From Spirochaetota bacterium (GTDB lineage: Bacteria; Spirochaetota; Spirochaetia; DTKZ01), in the NCBI GenBank assembly GCA_029562045.1, contig JAKQWJ010000180.1, forward strand, positions 1-28,333: 28,333 nt of DNA, written 5' to 3'. This document shows, one piece after another, positions 1-7,362 of the stretch. Numbering within the stretch: the first letter of the stretch is position 1; each line of letters starts with the position of its first letter. Below the pieces are notes generated by a model. The model searched no databases. It saw only the letters and a program-made list of their open reading frames with translations, and was not told the origin of the DNA. Position numbers and translations under genes: made by a program.

Positions 1-798
1 GCTCAGCTCTGCGGCTCCAGGGAGGGCCTCGATCCGGGTCCCGGTGACCACATCGGGGATATCCAGCGCGCCGCGGATCTCCGCCGTTTCCTTCCGGGAT
101 GCCAGATAATACACCACGGTGGGGAAAAAGGTGTCCTCGTACAGCTTCTCGAAATCCGGCTCGGTCTTCATGACCTGCCCCAGACCCTTCAGCCGGGCAA
201 ACACCTGTATCCCCCCCACGGTGTTCATGGGGTTGTTTTCATCGAAAGACACATCGATCCGGTACACCTCGCTTCCCGGCTCCGAGGCGGACCGCATCTC
301 CAGGATATCGTATTCGGACAGACTCCCCGCCTTCTCCCGTTTCGGAACGGTCTGCGGTTTGGACGGACCGAAACCGGAAGGAGCGGCGGCATCCCGCTTT
401 CTACCCGGCAGACAGCCCGCCAGGGAGTCCCGGACACCGGAGATGTTCTCCCCGAAGACTCCCCCTTCCCGTCGATGATCCAGCATGTTCTTTATGATAT
501 CCACGGAGGCGAGCAGGGTATCGACGATGCCTCCGTCCACCGCCACGGAGCCTCCCCGGATCTCATCCAGCACGTCTTCCAGGAGATGGGTAAAACCGGT
601 CAATTCGTCCATCTGGACGGCTCCGGAGGCGCCCTTCAGGGTGTGGGATGCCCGGAATATCTCGTCGACGGCGTCCCGGTTGGCCGGGTCGTTCTCGAGC
701 ACCAGGATGTTCTGCTCCAGAAGATCGACCTGCAACTGCGCTTCGACGAAAAAATCCTTGAGAAGCTCCTCGTTGTTCGGATCCAGATAATCGCTCAT
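1..798 (-). CDS. cheA: Chemotaxis histidine kinase CheA, N-terminal part (3' end outside window)
   Basis: The minus-strand frame is open from ATG 798 to the window edge (266 codons). Residues 1-105 form an HPt (P1) domain. Its phospho-accepting His is about residue 52, in RASHTLKGASG, the signature of CheA HPt domains. A linker rich in Gly, Ala, Pro and Lys follows, and then a region around residues 150-260 that fits a CheY/CheB-binding P2 domain. Dimerisation, kinase and CheW-like domains should lie outside the window. CheA passes signals from methyl-accepting receptors to CheY and controls flagellar rotation. A weak Shine-Dalgarno (GGAG) lies about 4 bases before the ATG. The gene is divergent from the barrel-protein pair at 923. 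The identification is firm for P1; P2 is inferred from position and general character. Confidence 0.9.
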   Translation of the reverse strand, partial: MSDYLDPNNEELLKDFFVEAQLQVDLLEQNILVLENDPANRDAVDEIFRASHTLKGASGAVQMDELTGFTHLLEDVLDEIRGGSVAVDGGIVDTLLASVDIIKNMLDHRREGGVFGENISGVRDSLAGCLPGRKRDAAAPSGFGPSKPQTVPKREKAGSLSEYDILEMRSASEPGSEVYRIDVSFDENNPMNTVGGIQVFARLKGLGQVMKTEPDFEKLYEDTFFPTVVYYLASRKETAEIRGALDIPDVVTGTRIEALPGAAELS

Positions 799-861
799 TT
801 CGCTCCACTCTTATTTATAAATCCATTTCCGTCAAGGGACGAGATCGGCGGAAGCTCCCGG

Positions 862-890
862 TTTATGAATAGTCTCATTCGTACGATAAT
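862..890 (+). promoter_or_regulatory. Possible sigma70-like promoter for the 923-3000 pair
   Basis: TTTATG (862-867), a 17-base spacer and GATAAT (885-890). The -10 matches 5/6 of consensus but the -35 only 3/6. It would give a leader of about 26 bases containing the strong AGGAGGT at 909-915, seven bases before ATG 923. The 124-base gap to cheA also holds TTGACG on the minus strand (830-835), but I see no convincing -10 paired with it for cheA. Confidence 0.35.
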
Positions 891-922
891 AAATAAGTAT
901 ACCATAACAGGAGGTTTTTCAC

Positions 923-2077
923 ATGCCCCATCGGCCCCGTTTCCGCTCACTCCTTCTGACATGTCTCGGGATCCTGGCGGCATCGGGGATCACCCATGCG
1001 GCGAATTTCAGCGCGCCCCGGATGGAGCTGTCCACCTGGGGGAGAATGCAGGACGGGGATTTCGGCCTTTTCTCCCGGGCGTATGTGGAACTCCTTCTGG
1101 AGGGGGGGGACAAGTTCCGGGGCAGAACGGAATTTACTTTTCAGGACAATCATCTTGAAGACAGCCGGCCTCTTCCTCCGGCATACGACGCGGACGAACT
1201 CCAATGGACCCTGCAGAAAAACCTCCGGTTCAAATCCATCAGCGTGGAAATGAAAAAACTGTTCGGGGGCCCCATCAACCTGGAATACTTCACCGGCGCC
1301 ACGGACATTTTCGCCTCCGGATCGGATTTTCTCCGGTCCTTCGACACCGACGATTTCACCTCCGCGGTGACGGGGTATGAGTACTTTCCCCAGGGGGTCA
1401 TATACGAGGGCCTTCATGCCGTCAACGGCACGGGCCTCAAACTCCGGGCCCCCGGTCTGGCCGGCTGCTTCGACCTGTCCCTGTACACCTACCAGGACGC
1501 GTATTTCCCCAAAGGGCGGTATTCCTCGGATTTCCGCCTCCTCTACAACGCGGAAAGCCTCAAAATCGAGACCTTCTTCGGCGCCACCTACCCCTCCCCG
1601 CCCTACGGCCTGTACCGGGGCGGCCTGATGTTTTTCGTCTCCACCGGCGTGGGGGGGGAGTTCTTCGCCCAGATCGGCATCCCCCGGTGGGATCCGGATA
1701 CGGATGCGGATTTCGCGGCGGAACTTTTCTACCTCCTTTTCGAACCCCGGGTGAGGGTGGACCGGTTCTCCGTCATCCTCACCTTCTTCTGGCACCCCCT
1801 GTATTACCGTCAGGCCGCCACCATGGAGGAGGGCACACTGGATTTTTTCGTCAAATTCATGTACGGGGACCACCGGAAAAAGGGAATCCGGGGAGGATTG
1901 GAGAACAAACTGGGCCTCCAGACCCGGACCCGCGACGAATACCATGTCCAGGTTTCCCCTTTCCTGAGCTTCCTCACCTCCGGGGTGGCCTGGGACCTGA
2001 AATTGAACATTCAGCTCCAGCCCTTTGCGCTGGATGAGCTGATTCAAACCTATATCGGGATAAAGACACAGTTATGA
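923..2077 (+). CDS. Exported protein, probable outer-membrane beta-barrel, function unknown
   Basis: This is a 384-residue protein. A Sec signal peptide spans about residues 1-26 (basic start, hydrophobic core LLLTCLGILAASG, likely cleavage after THA). The start is set by AGGAGGT with a seven-base spacer. The mature part has many alternating aromatic/polar short strands, such as LYTYQDAYF, GLYRGGLMFFVSTG and VILTFFWHPLYY, and no long hydrophobic helix. That is typical of an outer-membrane barrel. It ends in a hydrophobic/polar strand (TYIGIKTQL) without the classical C-terminal Phe. The stop codon overlaps the next gene by four bases (ATGA), so the two are probably translated together. I do not recognise a named family. 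A porin-like or other envelope role is inferred from composition only. Confidence 0.7.
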   Translation: MPHRPRFRSLLLTCLGILAASGITHAANFSAPRMELSTWGRMQDGDFGLFSRAYVELLLEGGDKFRGRTEFTFQDNHLEDSRPLPPAYDADELQWTLQKNLRFKSISVEMKKLFGGPINLEYFTGATDIFASGSDFLRSFDTDDFTSAVTGYEYFPQGVIYEGLHAVNGTGLKLRAPGLAGCFDLSLYTYQDAYFPKGRYSSDFRLLYNAESLKIETFFGATYPSPPYGLYRGGLMFFVSTGVGGEFFAQIGIPRWDPDTDADFAAELFYLLFEPRVRVDRFSVILTFFWHPLYYRQAATMEEGTLDFFVKFMYGDHRKKGIRGGLENKLGLQTRTRDEYHVQVSPFLSFLTSGVAWDLKLNIQLQPFALDELIQTYIGIKTQL

Positions 2078-3000
2078 AAAGGACCACAACGACGCCGGGA
2101 CGAGTTCTGTCGGCGATCATCCTCCTTCTCGCCCTTTCCGTCCCGGTCCGGGCCCTGGAGGTGGGGACCGATTTTTCCCTGAGCAACCTGAATTTTTCGA
2201 CTTCCCGGACCCCCGCCGAAACGGGTTTCCAGCCCTGCTATGTGCCGCTGGAGTATGGGGCCTATCTTCATCATGGAATTGACGACGGCACCGGCATCAC
2301 CCTGGGTTTCCGGTCCGACCGGATCCTGAAAAGGATGCTGTACGGCCTGTTCTCCTACTCCAGCGATTACTATGTCCTGGAGGGCGGACCTTTTTTCGGT
2401 CTTTTCAATACCGCCGAAACCCCGGTCAATCCCGGGATAAGCGCGGCGGTCACCCTCCAGATCCCGGGACAGGTCTTTCTGCGTCTGGAAACCACGCGAA
2501 ACCTGGCGCTGGAGAAGATATTTTCCGGTGACGGTCTTTCCCCGGGGCTCAGTTCGGTGGGAGACTACGTCCAGGAGGACAGCAGGTTCGCGCTGGGATT
2601 GTACGCGGGGAACACCATCGTATCCTTTGCGGTGCGTTCCCGGCTGTACACGGTGGTGGACGCCGACTATGGGACGGTGGTGGACAGTCTGACCGATTAC
2701 ACGATGGCCACCGACATTTTTCAGAAAAACGCCCCCTTCAAACCCATGATCTCCTTCACCTATCGCAGCCTTTCCAAAAATTTCATCGATGCGGCGCCCC
2801 GGACCCGGCACACCGCGGGCAGTCTCGTGCTGGGAACCCGGGTGGATCTGACCTTTCACCGTCACCTGACGGCCTACATCGATCTGGAGAGCGGTTTCTA
2901 CACCTTCGGCCTGGACGATCTGATCGGCGAGTTCGGGGGGGACCACTTTTTCTTCACCGGGTCCCTGGGGTTCCGGCTCGACCTTGATCTTCTGAAATAA
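2074..3000 (+). CDS. Exported protein, probable outer-membrane beta-barrel, function unknown
   Basis: This is a 308-residue protein with a signal peptide at about 1-27 (basic start MKRTTTTPGR, core VLSAIILLLALSVPV, likely cleavage after VRA). The body is rich in amphipathic strands and Gly/Tyr/Phe turns, for example LYGLFSYSSDYYVLEGGPFFGLF. The last stretch, FFFTGSLGFRLDLDLLK, resembles a closing barrel strand. It overlaps the preceding barrel gene by four bases and shares its promoter. The two proteins may therefore work as a pair or be distant relatives. No catalytic motif is visible and I do not recognise the family. On the plus strand no T-run terminator follows. The hairpins after the stop are oriented for the opposite strand. 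Confidence 0.7.
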   Translation: MKRTTTTPGRVLSAIILLLALSVPVRALEVGTDFSLSNLNFSTSRTPAETGFQPCYVPLEYGAYLHHGIDDGTGITLGFRSDRILKRMLYGLFSYSSDYYVLEGGPFFGLFNTAETPVNPGISAAVTLQIPGQVFLRLETTRNLALEKIFSGDGLSPGLSSVGDYVQEDSRFALGLYAGNTIVSFAVRSRLYTVVDADYGTVVDSLTDYTMATDIFQKNAPFKPMISFTYRSLSKNFIDAAPRTRHTAGSLVLGTRVDLTFHRHLTAYIDLESGFYTFGLDDLIGEFGGDHFFFTGSLGFRLDLDLLK

Positions 3001-3023
3001 AAAAGCCCCGGCCCGGGCCGGCC
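2996..3023 (-). terminator. Second, degenerate terminator downstream of flaA
   Basis: Read on the minus strand, the palindrome CCGGCCCGGGCCGG (3008-3021) is followed by GGC and six Ts. The element abuts and includes the stop codon of the convergent barrel gene. Its outer sequence repeats that of the main flaA terminator about 70 bases away, but the 5' arm is no longer complementary, so it is probably weaker. Confidence 0.45.
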
Positions 3024-3063
3024 GTAGAAGCGGTCCACGTAATTTTTACCGTTCCGGAAGCCC

Positions 3064-3101
3064 GAAATTAAAAAAGCCCCGGCCCGAGACCGGGCGGGGC
3101 T
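3064..3101 (-). terminator. Rho-independent terminator of flaA
   Basis: On the minus strand AGCCCCG-CCCG pairs with CGGG-CCGGGGCT (11 bp, one bulged C, four-base loop). It is followed directly by TTTTTT and an AT-rich tail. It starts about 52 bases after the flaA stop. Confidence 0.85.
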
Positions 3102-3131
3102 CTCTGCCGCAGCGCCGGGGCGCCCCCGGCG

Positions 3132-3163
3132 ACGGTTCAATCGTCCAACGGTTCAATCGTCCA
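3132..3163. repeat. 16-bp perfect tandem duplication across the flaA stop codon
   Basis: The sequence acggttcaatcgtcca occurs at 3132-3147 and again immediately at 3148-3163. The right copy contains the last codons and TGA stop of flaA. The left copy lies just past the stop. Confidence 0.9.
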
Positions 3164-4145
3164 CGTGCATTTTCTTGTTCTCCAGATAGCGGAGAACCTG
3201 CAGATGTCCCAGCCTCCGGATTTCGGCGTTCCGGCGCGCCTCTTCCCTCTTCTGCAGAATGCCCCAGATCCCTTCGTCGTCGATATCCCGCTCCAGTGTG
3301 AGAAGGGCCTTGTCGTAGATTATGGAAATGTCCTTGAAGTAGCCGATGAAATCGCCGCCCTCGTGGGAGCCGTCCCGGTAAATGCGGATACCCACCAGTT
3401 TCCGCATGGGAGCGGATCGGGGATACAGGGGGAATACGCGGAGTTCCCGGTTCCGGGCTTCGGAGATGTAGTTGGGGTTCTCCCATGCCATTTTTCTCCA
3501 GCCGTCGAACTTCATGGTCCCCAGGTGGATCTCCTGCTCCTCGTTGTTTTCGTCCTTGAGAATGACGCTCACCGTGTGGGGGAAATTCAGCCCGTGGACG
3601 TTCATGGACAGGGATTTCAGCACCCCCACGTTTTTGACGACCCCCACGCCGTCGAACATTCGTCCCCGGCCGGCCTCTTCGGCGGCGACATTGATCTTGC
3701 CGTCGGAACCGATGGTCCCTTTATCCAGGTACGCCGGGATTTCGAAGGGGGGAGCCACGAGGGCCCAACCGTTGTACATCTCCGTGGGGAAGTGCACCCG
3801 CACGCCCATGACAGTGGCGCCGGCAAAATTCGGGGCCCCATCCCGGACCTTGGCCTGTTTGGCGGTGGACAGGGACTGATTAAAAACGGTCCGTGACGAA
3901 GAGGAAAAAATGATGTCCCAGTTGGGGATCGCCAGGGATGTTTTCATCATGGCCTTTTCTTCGTCCGTGTAACTGGAACCGGACACACCGCTGAAATCCA
4001 CCATGGTCGCGCTGTTTTCTTTCGGCTTGTCGGAAGGGTAATCAGCAGTCAGGCTCGAAAAATCGAGCAGCACGGCCTCGTCCGCCGCAAGCGGAAAGCC
4101 CACGAATACGCACGCAGTCAAAACTACAGCTATAAACCGTTTCAT
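3153..4145 (-). CDS. flaA: Flagellar filament outer layer (sheath) protein FlaA
   Basis: This 330-residue protein covers the core of the spirochaete periplasmic flagellum. A Sec signal peptide (about residues 1-21, MKRFIAVVLTACVFVGFPLAAD) agrees with FlaA being exported by Sec rather than through the flagellum. The conserved FlaA features seen are the LLDFSSL start of the mature protein, the NWDIIFSSSSRTVFNQSLS region, GVRVHFPTEMYNGWALVAPPFEIP, the LVGIRIYRDGSHEGGDFIGYFKDISIIYDKA segment (split here by function, not spacing), and a charged C-terminal helix. Length is typical. It has its own promoter and a good Shine-Dalgarno (AAGGAGC). It lies 60 bases after the GerMN gene, and a strong terminator follows. 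Confidence 0.93.
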   Translation of the reverse strand: MKRFIAVVLTACVFVGFPLAADEAVLLDFSSLTADYPSDKPKENSATMVDFSGVSGSSYTDEEKAMMKTSLAIPNWDIIFSSSSRTVFNQSLSTAKQAKVRDGAPNFAGATVMGVRVHFPTEMYNGWALVAPPFEIPAYLDKGTIGSDGKINVAAEEAGRGRMFDGVGVVKNVGVLKSLSMNVHGLNFPHTVSVILKDENNEEQEIHLGTMKFDGWRKMAWENPNYISEARNRELRVFPLYPRSAPMRKLVGIRIYRDGSHEGGDFIGYFKDISIIYDKALLTLERDIDDEGIWGILQKREEARRNAEIRRLGHLQVLRYLENKKMHVDD

Positions 4146-4181
4146 CCGATGCTCCTTCTCTAAAAGACCAATATATCACAA

Positions 4182-4209
4182 ATTATACAAAACCCCGCCG
4201 CTTTGTCAA
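4182..4209 (-). promoter_or_regulatory. Near-perfect sigma70 promoter of flaA
   Basis: On the minus strand the sequence is TTGACA (4204-4209), a 16-base spacer and TATAAT (4182-4187). Both hexamers are perfect consensus. The -35 overlaps the TGA stop codon of the upstream GerMN gene (4206-4208). The predicted leader is about 30 bases and carries a Shine-Dalgarno. No sigma28-type flagellar promoter is seen here, which fits flaA being driven by the housekeeping sigma factor. Confidence 0.88.
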
Positions 4210-4736
4210 CGATTTTCCCTGCCTTTTTCCGCCGGCGGTTTCCCCCCGGAACCCCCCGGCAGATGGGCCGGCTCTCCCGGGACCTGGCCGTCGATGGTGA
4301 CGATCAGATTCTCCAGACCCGGGAAGTTGAACATGACCGTCTTTTTCACCGTCTCCAGAACCTCCTGGAAACTCATTTTCACCTCTCCCCCCAGGAAGAT
4401 CGCGTCCGGGGAAAGATCCAGATAGGCGGCGCCCCGCCGCACCAGCGCCGAGCGGACCCGGGTGTTTCGGGGGAGGACTCCGGAATGCCGGATATCCGCG
4501 GGGCCCAGGATCAGCTCTTCCACCACGAGTTCCAGATCCTTTTCGATGCTTTTCTGCCGGACGAGGCTCCGGGCCTCCCCCGCCAGGGCCCCGCCGGAAT
4601 GCTGAGGGAAGAAAAGCAGGAGTTTCTTTTCGAAGATGCCTTGAACGAGAAAAATCGCCAGTGACAAAAAAAATATCCCGGCGAAAACCGCCGCCGGGAC
4701 GATGAGTTCTTTTCTTGCGCTCCCCAATGCGATCAC
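4206..4736 (-). CDS. GerMN domain membrane-anchored protein
   Basis: The protein has 176 residues with a GTG start. One N-terminal membrane anchor lies at about 12-34 (VPAAVFAGIFFLSLAIFLVQGIF). A GerMN domain (about 37-150) follows, with the family pattern LLLFFPQ, VVEELILGP, LPRNTRV and YLDLS. The tail is Pro/Gly/Lys-rich. GerMN domains occur in spore germination protein GerM and in many non-sporulating envelope proteins. They are thought to bind peptidoglycan or sugars; no enzyme activity is known. GTG 4736 overlaps the amidase stop by four bases, and GAGGGGGG lies five bases upstream. Its pairing with a cell-wall amidase supports a role in peptidoglycan, perhaps in making room for or anchoring the periplasmic flagella (inference). 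Confidence 0.83.
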   Translation of the reverse strand: MIALGSARKELIVPAAVFAGIFFLSLAIFLVQGIFEKKLLLFFPQHSGGALAGEARSLVRQKSIEKDLELVVEELILGPADIRHSGVLPRNTRVRSALVRRGAAYLDLSPDAIFLGGEVKMSFQEVLETVKKTVMFNFPGLENLIVTIDGQVPGEPAHLPGGSGGKPPAEKGRENR

Positions 4737-5773
4737 GGAGACCCCCCTCTTTCGTGGGTTTCCTCGAAAAAACGGACGAAAGAAACCACGCCATTATAGA
4801 TGGCCTGGGCTATTTTTTGCAAGTGTCGCGGATCCGCCAGGAGTTCCGCCTCCCCCGGATGGGTGACGAAACCGATCTCCACCAACACGGAGGGCATTTT
4901 CGCCTTCCGGACCACAAACCAGGATTCGTCCTTCAATCCCCGGTTGTCCGAAACCCCGCCGATCTCCGCCTCCAGCCCCTTCAGTATGTACTTTGCCAGA
5001 AGAACGCTTTCGATGGTGAACTCCTCCTCCAGCATGGTGTTCAGGATGGGGAGAATCTCCTTCGACTCCCTCTCCACCTCCTTTTCGGAGATGAGACTCC
5101 TGCGGTAGTCCGGGGGGAGATACCAGACCTCGAAGCCCTTGGCGGCGGGGTTGAGGGACGCGTTGGCGTGGATGGAGATGAAAACGATGGCCTCGTTCTC
5201 GGCAAGACGTATCCGGTTTGCCAGCTCCGGTCTTTCCTCCAGGGTGAGGTAACTGTCGTCGGTGCGGGAAAAGGCGATCTGTTTGCCGGGGAAGTGGTTT
5301 TTCAGCATTTCCCCCAGCATCAGGGAGGTTTCCAGAACGATGTCCTTTTCGTACAGGACCAGCTCCTTGCCCCCCGTCAGGTGACGCCCGATGGTTCCGG
5401 GATCCTTCCCCCCGTGCCCCGCATCGATGAAGATGGCCCCCACCCGGGGTCCTGCTCCCTTTTTCCCGTCGAAGAAAAAGGCCTTGAGGGTCTCTTCGGT
5501 GCTCCGGGGCAGGAGAAGGACCCCCTCCCTTTTGGATATGGGCTCGCAGGGGACCTGCCGGGAAAAATCCAGAAGGAGCCAGGGTTCCCCGACCTTGAAA
5601 CTGGCGGTCCGGTAACCCCGGGAGAGTCGGGCGGTTTCCCGGTAGGGTTCCCATCGGAGTTCCATCCCCGTGGAATCCAGAAACTGCAGAAGTGGTTTCT
5701 CATCCCCGGAGAGACGGGGAATGACGAGAAGAAGCGTGAGGATGGGGAGGATCAGTCCGCCTTTCTTTCCCAT
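4733..5773 (-). CDS. N-acetylmuramoyl-L-alanine amidase (Amidase_3)
   Basis: The protein has 346 residues. It cleaves the bond between N-acetylmuramic acid and the stem peptide. A signal peptide lies at about 1-23. An N-terminal region of about 85 residues of unknown type is followed by the Amidase_3 catalytic domain at 111-335. Zinc ligands are seen at His120 (FIDAGHGGKDPGT), Glu142 (YEKD) and His202 (SIHAN). The catalytic Glu is Glu299 in VLVEIGF. All key residues are present, so it should be active in the periplasm. The insertion around 222-262 is rich in Glu and could be an autoinhibitory or partner-binding segment (inference). The gene overlaps the ATP-grasp gene by 22 bases and GerMN by four. 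It has only a weak Shine-Dalgarno and probably depends on translational coupling. Confidence 0.93.
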   Translation of the reverse strand: MGKKGGLILPILTLLLVIPRLSGDEKPLLQFLDSTGMELRWEPYRETARLSRGYRTASFKVGEPWLLLDFSRQVPCEPISKREGVLLLPRSTEETLKAFFFDGKKGAGPRVGAIFIDAGHGGKDPGTIGRHLTGGKELVLYEKDIVLETSLMLGEMLKNHFPGKQIAFSRTDDSYLTLEERPELANRIRLAENEAIVFISIHANASLNPAAKGFEVWYLPPDYRRSLISEKEVERESKEILPILNTMLEEEFTIESVLLAKYILKGLEAEIGGVSDNRGLKDESWFVVRKAKMPSVLVEIGFVTHPGEAELLADPRHLQKIAQAIYNGVVSFVRFFEETHERGGSP

Positions 5774-7362
5774 GCACCGATTCTCGTCCGTTCCCCGGCG
5801 GGGTCTTTCTCCGCCGCCAGGGTGTCCAGAACCCAGGCGGCGCCCTGGATACCGCCCCGGAAAAAAGCCTTCCAGAAGGGGACGCCCAGGATCCCCGGGC
5901 GGGGGTCCGCTTCGCCGTAGATGCGGGACAGCCGGTCCAGCGCCCCGGCGACGCTCCGGTGGTTCCAGTCCCGCTCCTCCCGGTCCAGATACGGGGGAGC
6001 GGATATCCGGAACGGTCCGATGACGGTGAGGATCTTTTCGCCGGCTCCCCCCCCTTGCGCCGACGTCGAAGCGCCGAGGCTCCTCTCCCCCTTGGGATAC
6101 GCGGCAAAACCGGCGAATCGGGACCCGAAAAGAAAATCCTCGGTTTCCTGTTCCCCGGGGGACAGACGGAGGAAAATCCGCGACACCCCATCCTCCGCGC
6201 CCCGGACCGCACCCTCCGGATCAGGCAGCGCGGTGATGATGTTGCCGCACTTCTCCAGGTTGTTTTCCGGGAACTTCACCAATGCGCCCTTTTCCACCCG
6301 GAGAAAGAGGTCCCGCACCCCCTCCACCTTTTCCGCCGCCTCCATGCCCGATATTTCCTCCACCCTGCCGGGGATGGATATGAAGGCCCTTTCCGCAGAG
6401 GTCCAGTTCCGCCGGGGACGGAGGTCCCCCGGAGGCAGCCCCACGGCGATGTTCAGGGCCCCCCGGGTCACTTCCACACCGCTGGAGTAGGGGAAGGTCC
6501 AGCCGGACATGTAGCCCCCGGACAGGCGGGCGGCCACCTCCCCGACCATCGGACCCCGGGGAGAGTAAAAAATGTCCCCCTTGGCGGCGCCGTTGCGGAT
6601 GCCCAGGGCGGCTATCGCCTTCCTGAAGGTTTCCGCCAGGGCTCCGGCGACCTCCGCGCCGGCCCGGGTGGGCATGGTATGGCCCAGTTCGACGAAATAG
6701 GGGGGAAAGAAAATGTGGCGGTCCGCGATGCCGCAGATATGGACCTTCCCCCGGTACACCAGGGCATCGAGACTGAACTCCGGCCCGGGGATGAACTCCT
6801 CGACGATGACCGCTCCGGACCGGGAGAAGGACAGGGCCTTCTCGGCCCGGGACCGGAGCTCCTCCGGGGACATGACCTTTTCCACCCCCCGGGCCCCCAT
6901 ATTGTCCACCGGCTTCACCACCACAGGGTAGGTCCAGGCCGGCAGCGTCACCTCCCGGATGTTCCGCTCGGTGTAAGATCGAAAGTCCGGGCTGGGGACC
7001 CCATTCTCCCGGAACAGCCGGCGCATCCGGGATTTATCGGTGGCGTTCAGGGCGGTCTCATAGGGGATTCCCGGAAGCCCCAGGCTCTCCGCCACATAGG
7101 CCACCGAGGCGGAAAAATCGGTGCCGGCGGTGAAGACCCCGTCCAGTCCGCCGTTCCGCGCATGGAAGGCGGCCCTTTCCCGGAGTTTTTCCCGGTCCTT
7201 CAGGTCCACCTGCTCGAAGATATCCGCCTGCCCCACCCCGGGGGCCCGGGGGTTCGCGTCGGCGACGATGAGCTTCCAGCCCATCCGGCGGGCGATGCGG
7301 AGAGCGGGAAGCTGCATGACCCCCGCGCCGAGAATCATCACCGTTCTGCGTGTCTTACCCAT
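5752..7362 (-). CDS. ATP-grasp domain ligase, substrate unknown
   Basis: The protein has 536 residues. Its N-terminal preATP-grasp fold (1-105) contains ILGAGVMQLPALRIARRMG and VADANPRAPG. The ATP-grasp domain spans about 105-305: Lys150 in VVVKPVDNMGARGV, the adenine-contacting VEEFIPGPEFS (187-197), and the Mg-binding GEVAARLSGGY (274-284). This layout is that of carboxylate-amine ligases related to PurK, biotin carboxylase and BL00235-type enzymes. Such enzymes activate a carboxylate as acyl phosphate and join it to an amine. The C-terminal 200 residues are longer than the catalytic core needs and I do not recognise the last 100. The start overlaps the PseG/methyltransferase gene by eight bases and has a GAGG upstream. 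In this context an amide-linked decoration of a sugar or peptide is plausible (inference). Confidence 0.85.
   Translation of the reverse strand: MGKTRRTVMILGAGVMQLPALRIARRMGWKLIVADANPRAPGVGQADIFEQVDLKDREKLRERAAFHARNGGLDGVFTAGTDFSASVAYVAESLGLPGIPYETALNATDKSRMRRLFRENGVPSPDFRSYTERNIREVTLPAWTYPVVVKPVDNMGARGVEKVMSPEELRSRAEKALSFSRSGAVIVEEFIPGPEFSLDALVYRGKVHICGIADRHIFFPPYFVELGHTMPTRAGAEVAGALAETFRKAIAALGIRNGAAKGDIFYSPRGPMVGEVAARLSGGYMSGWTFPYSSGVEVTRGALNIAVGLPPGDLRPRRNWTSAERAFISIPGRVEEISGMEAAEKVEGVRDLFLRVEKGALVKFPENNLEKCGNIITALPDPEGAVRGAEDGVSRIFLRLSPGEQETEDFLFGSRFAGFAAYPKGERSLGASTSAQGGGAGEKILTVIGPFRISAPPYLDREERDWNHRSVAGALDRLSRIYGEADPRPGILGVPFWKAFFRGGIQGAAWVLDTLAAEKDPAGERTRIGAWERKAD

Noticed and set aside
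807..835. TTGACG-17-AAGAGT as a leaderless promoter for cheA
   Set aside because: The -10 matches only 3/6 and a Shine-Dalgarno-like GGAG precedes the ATG, so the geometry is not convincing.
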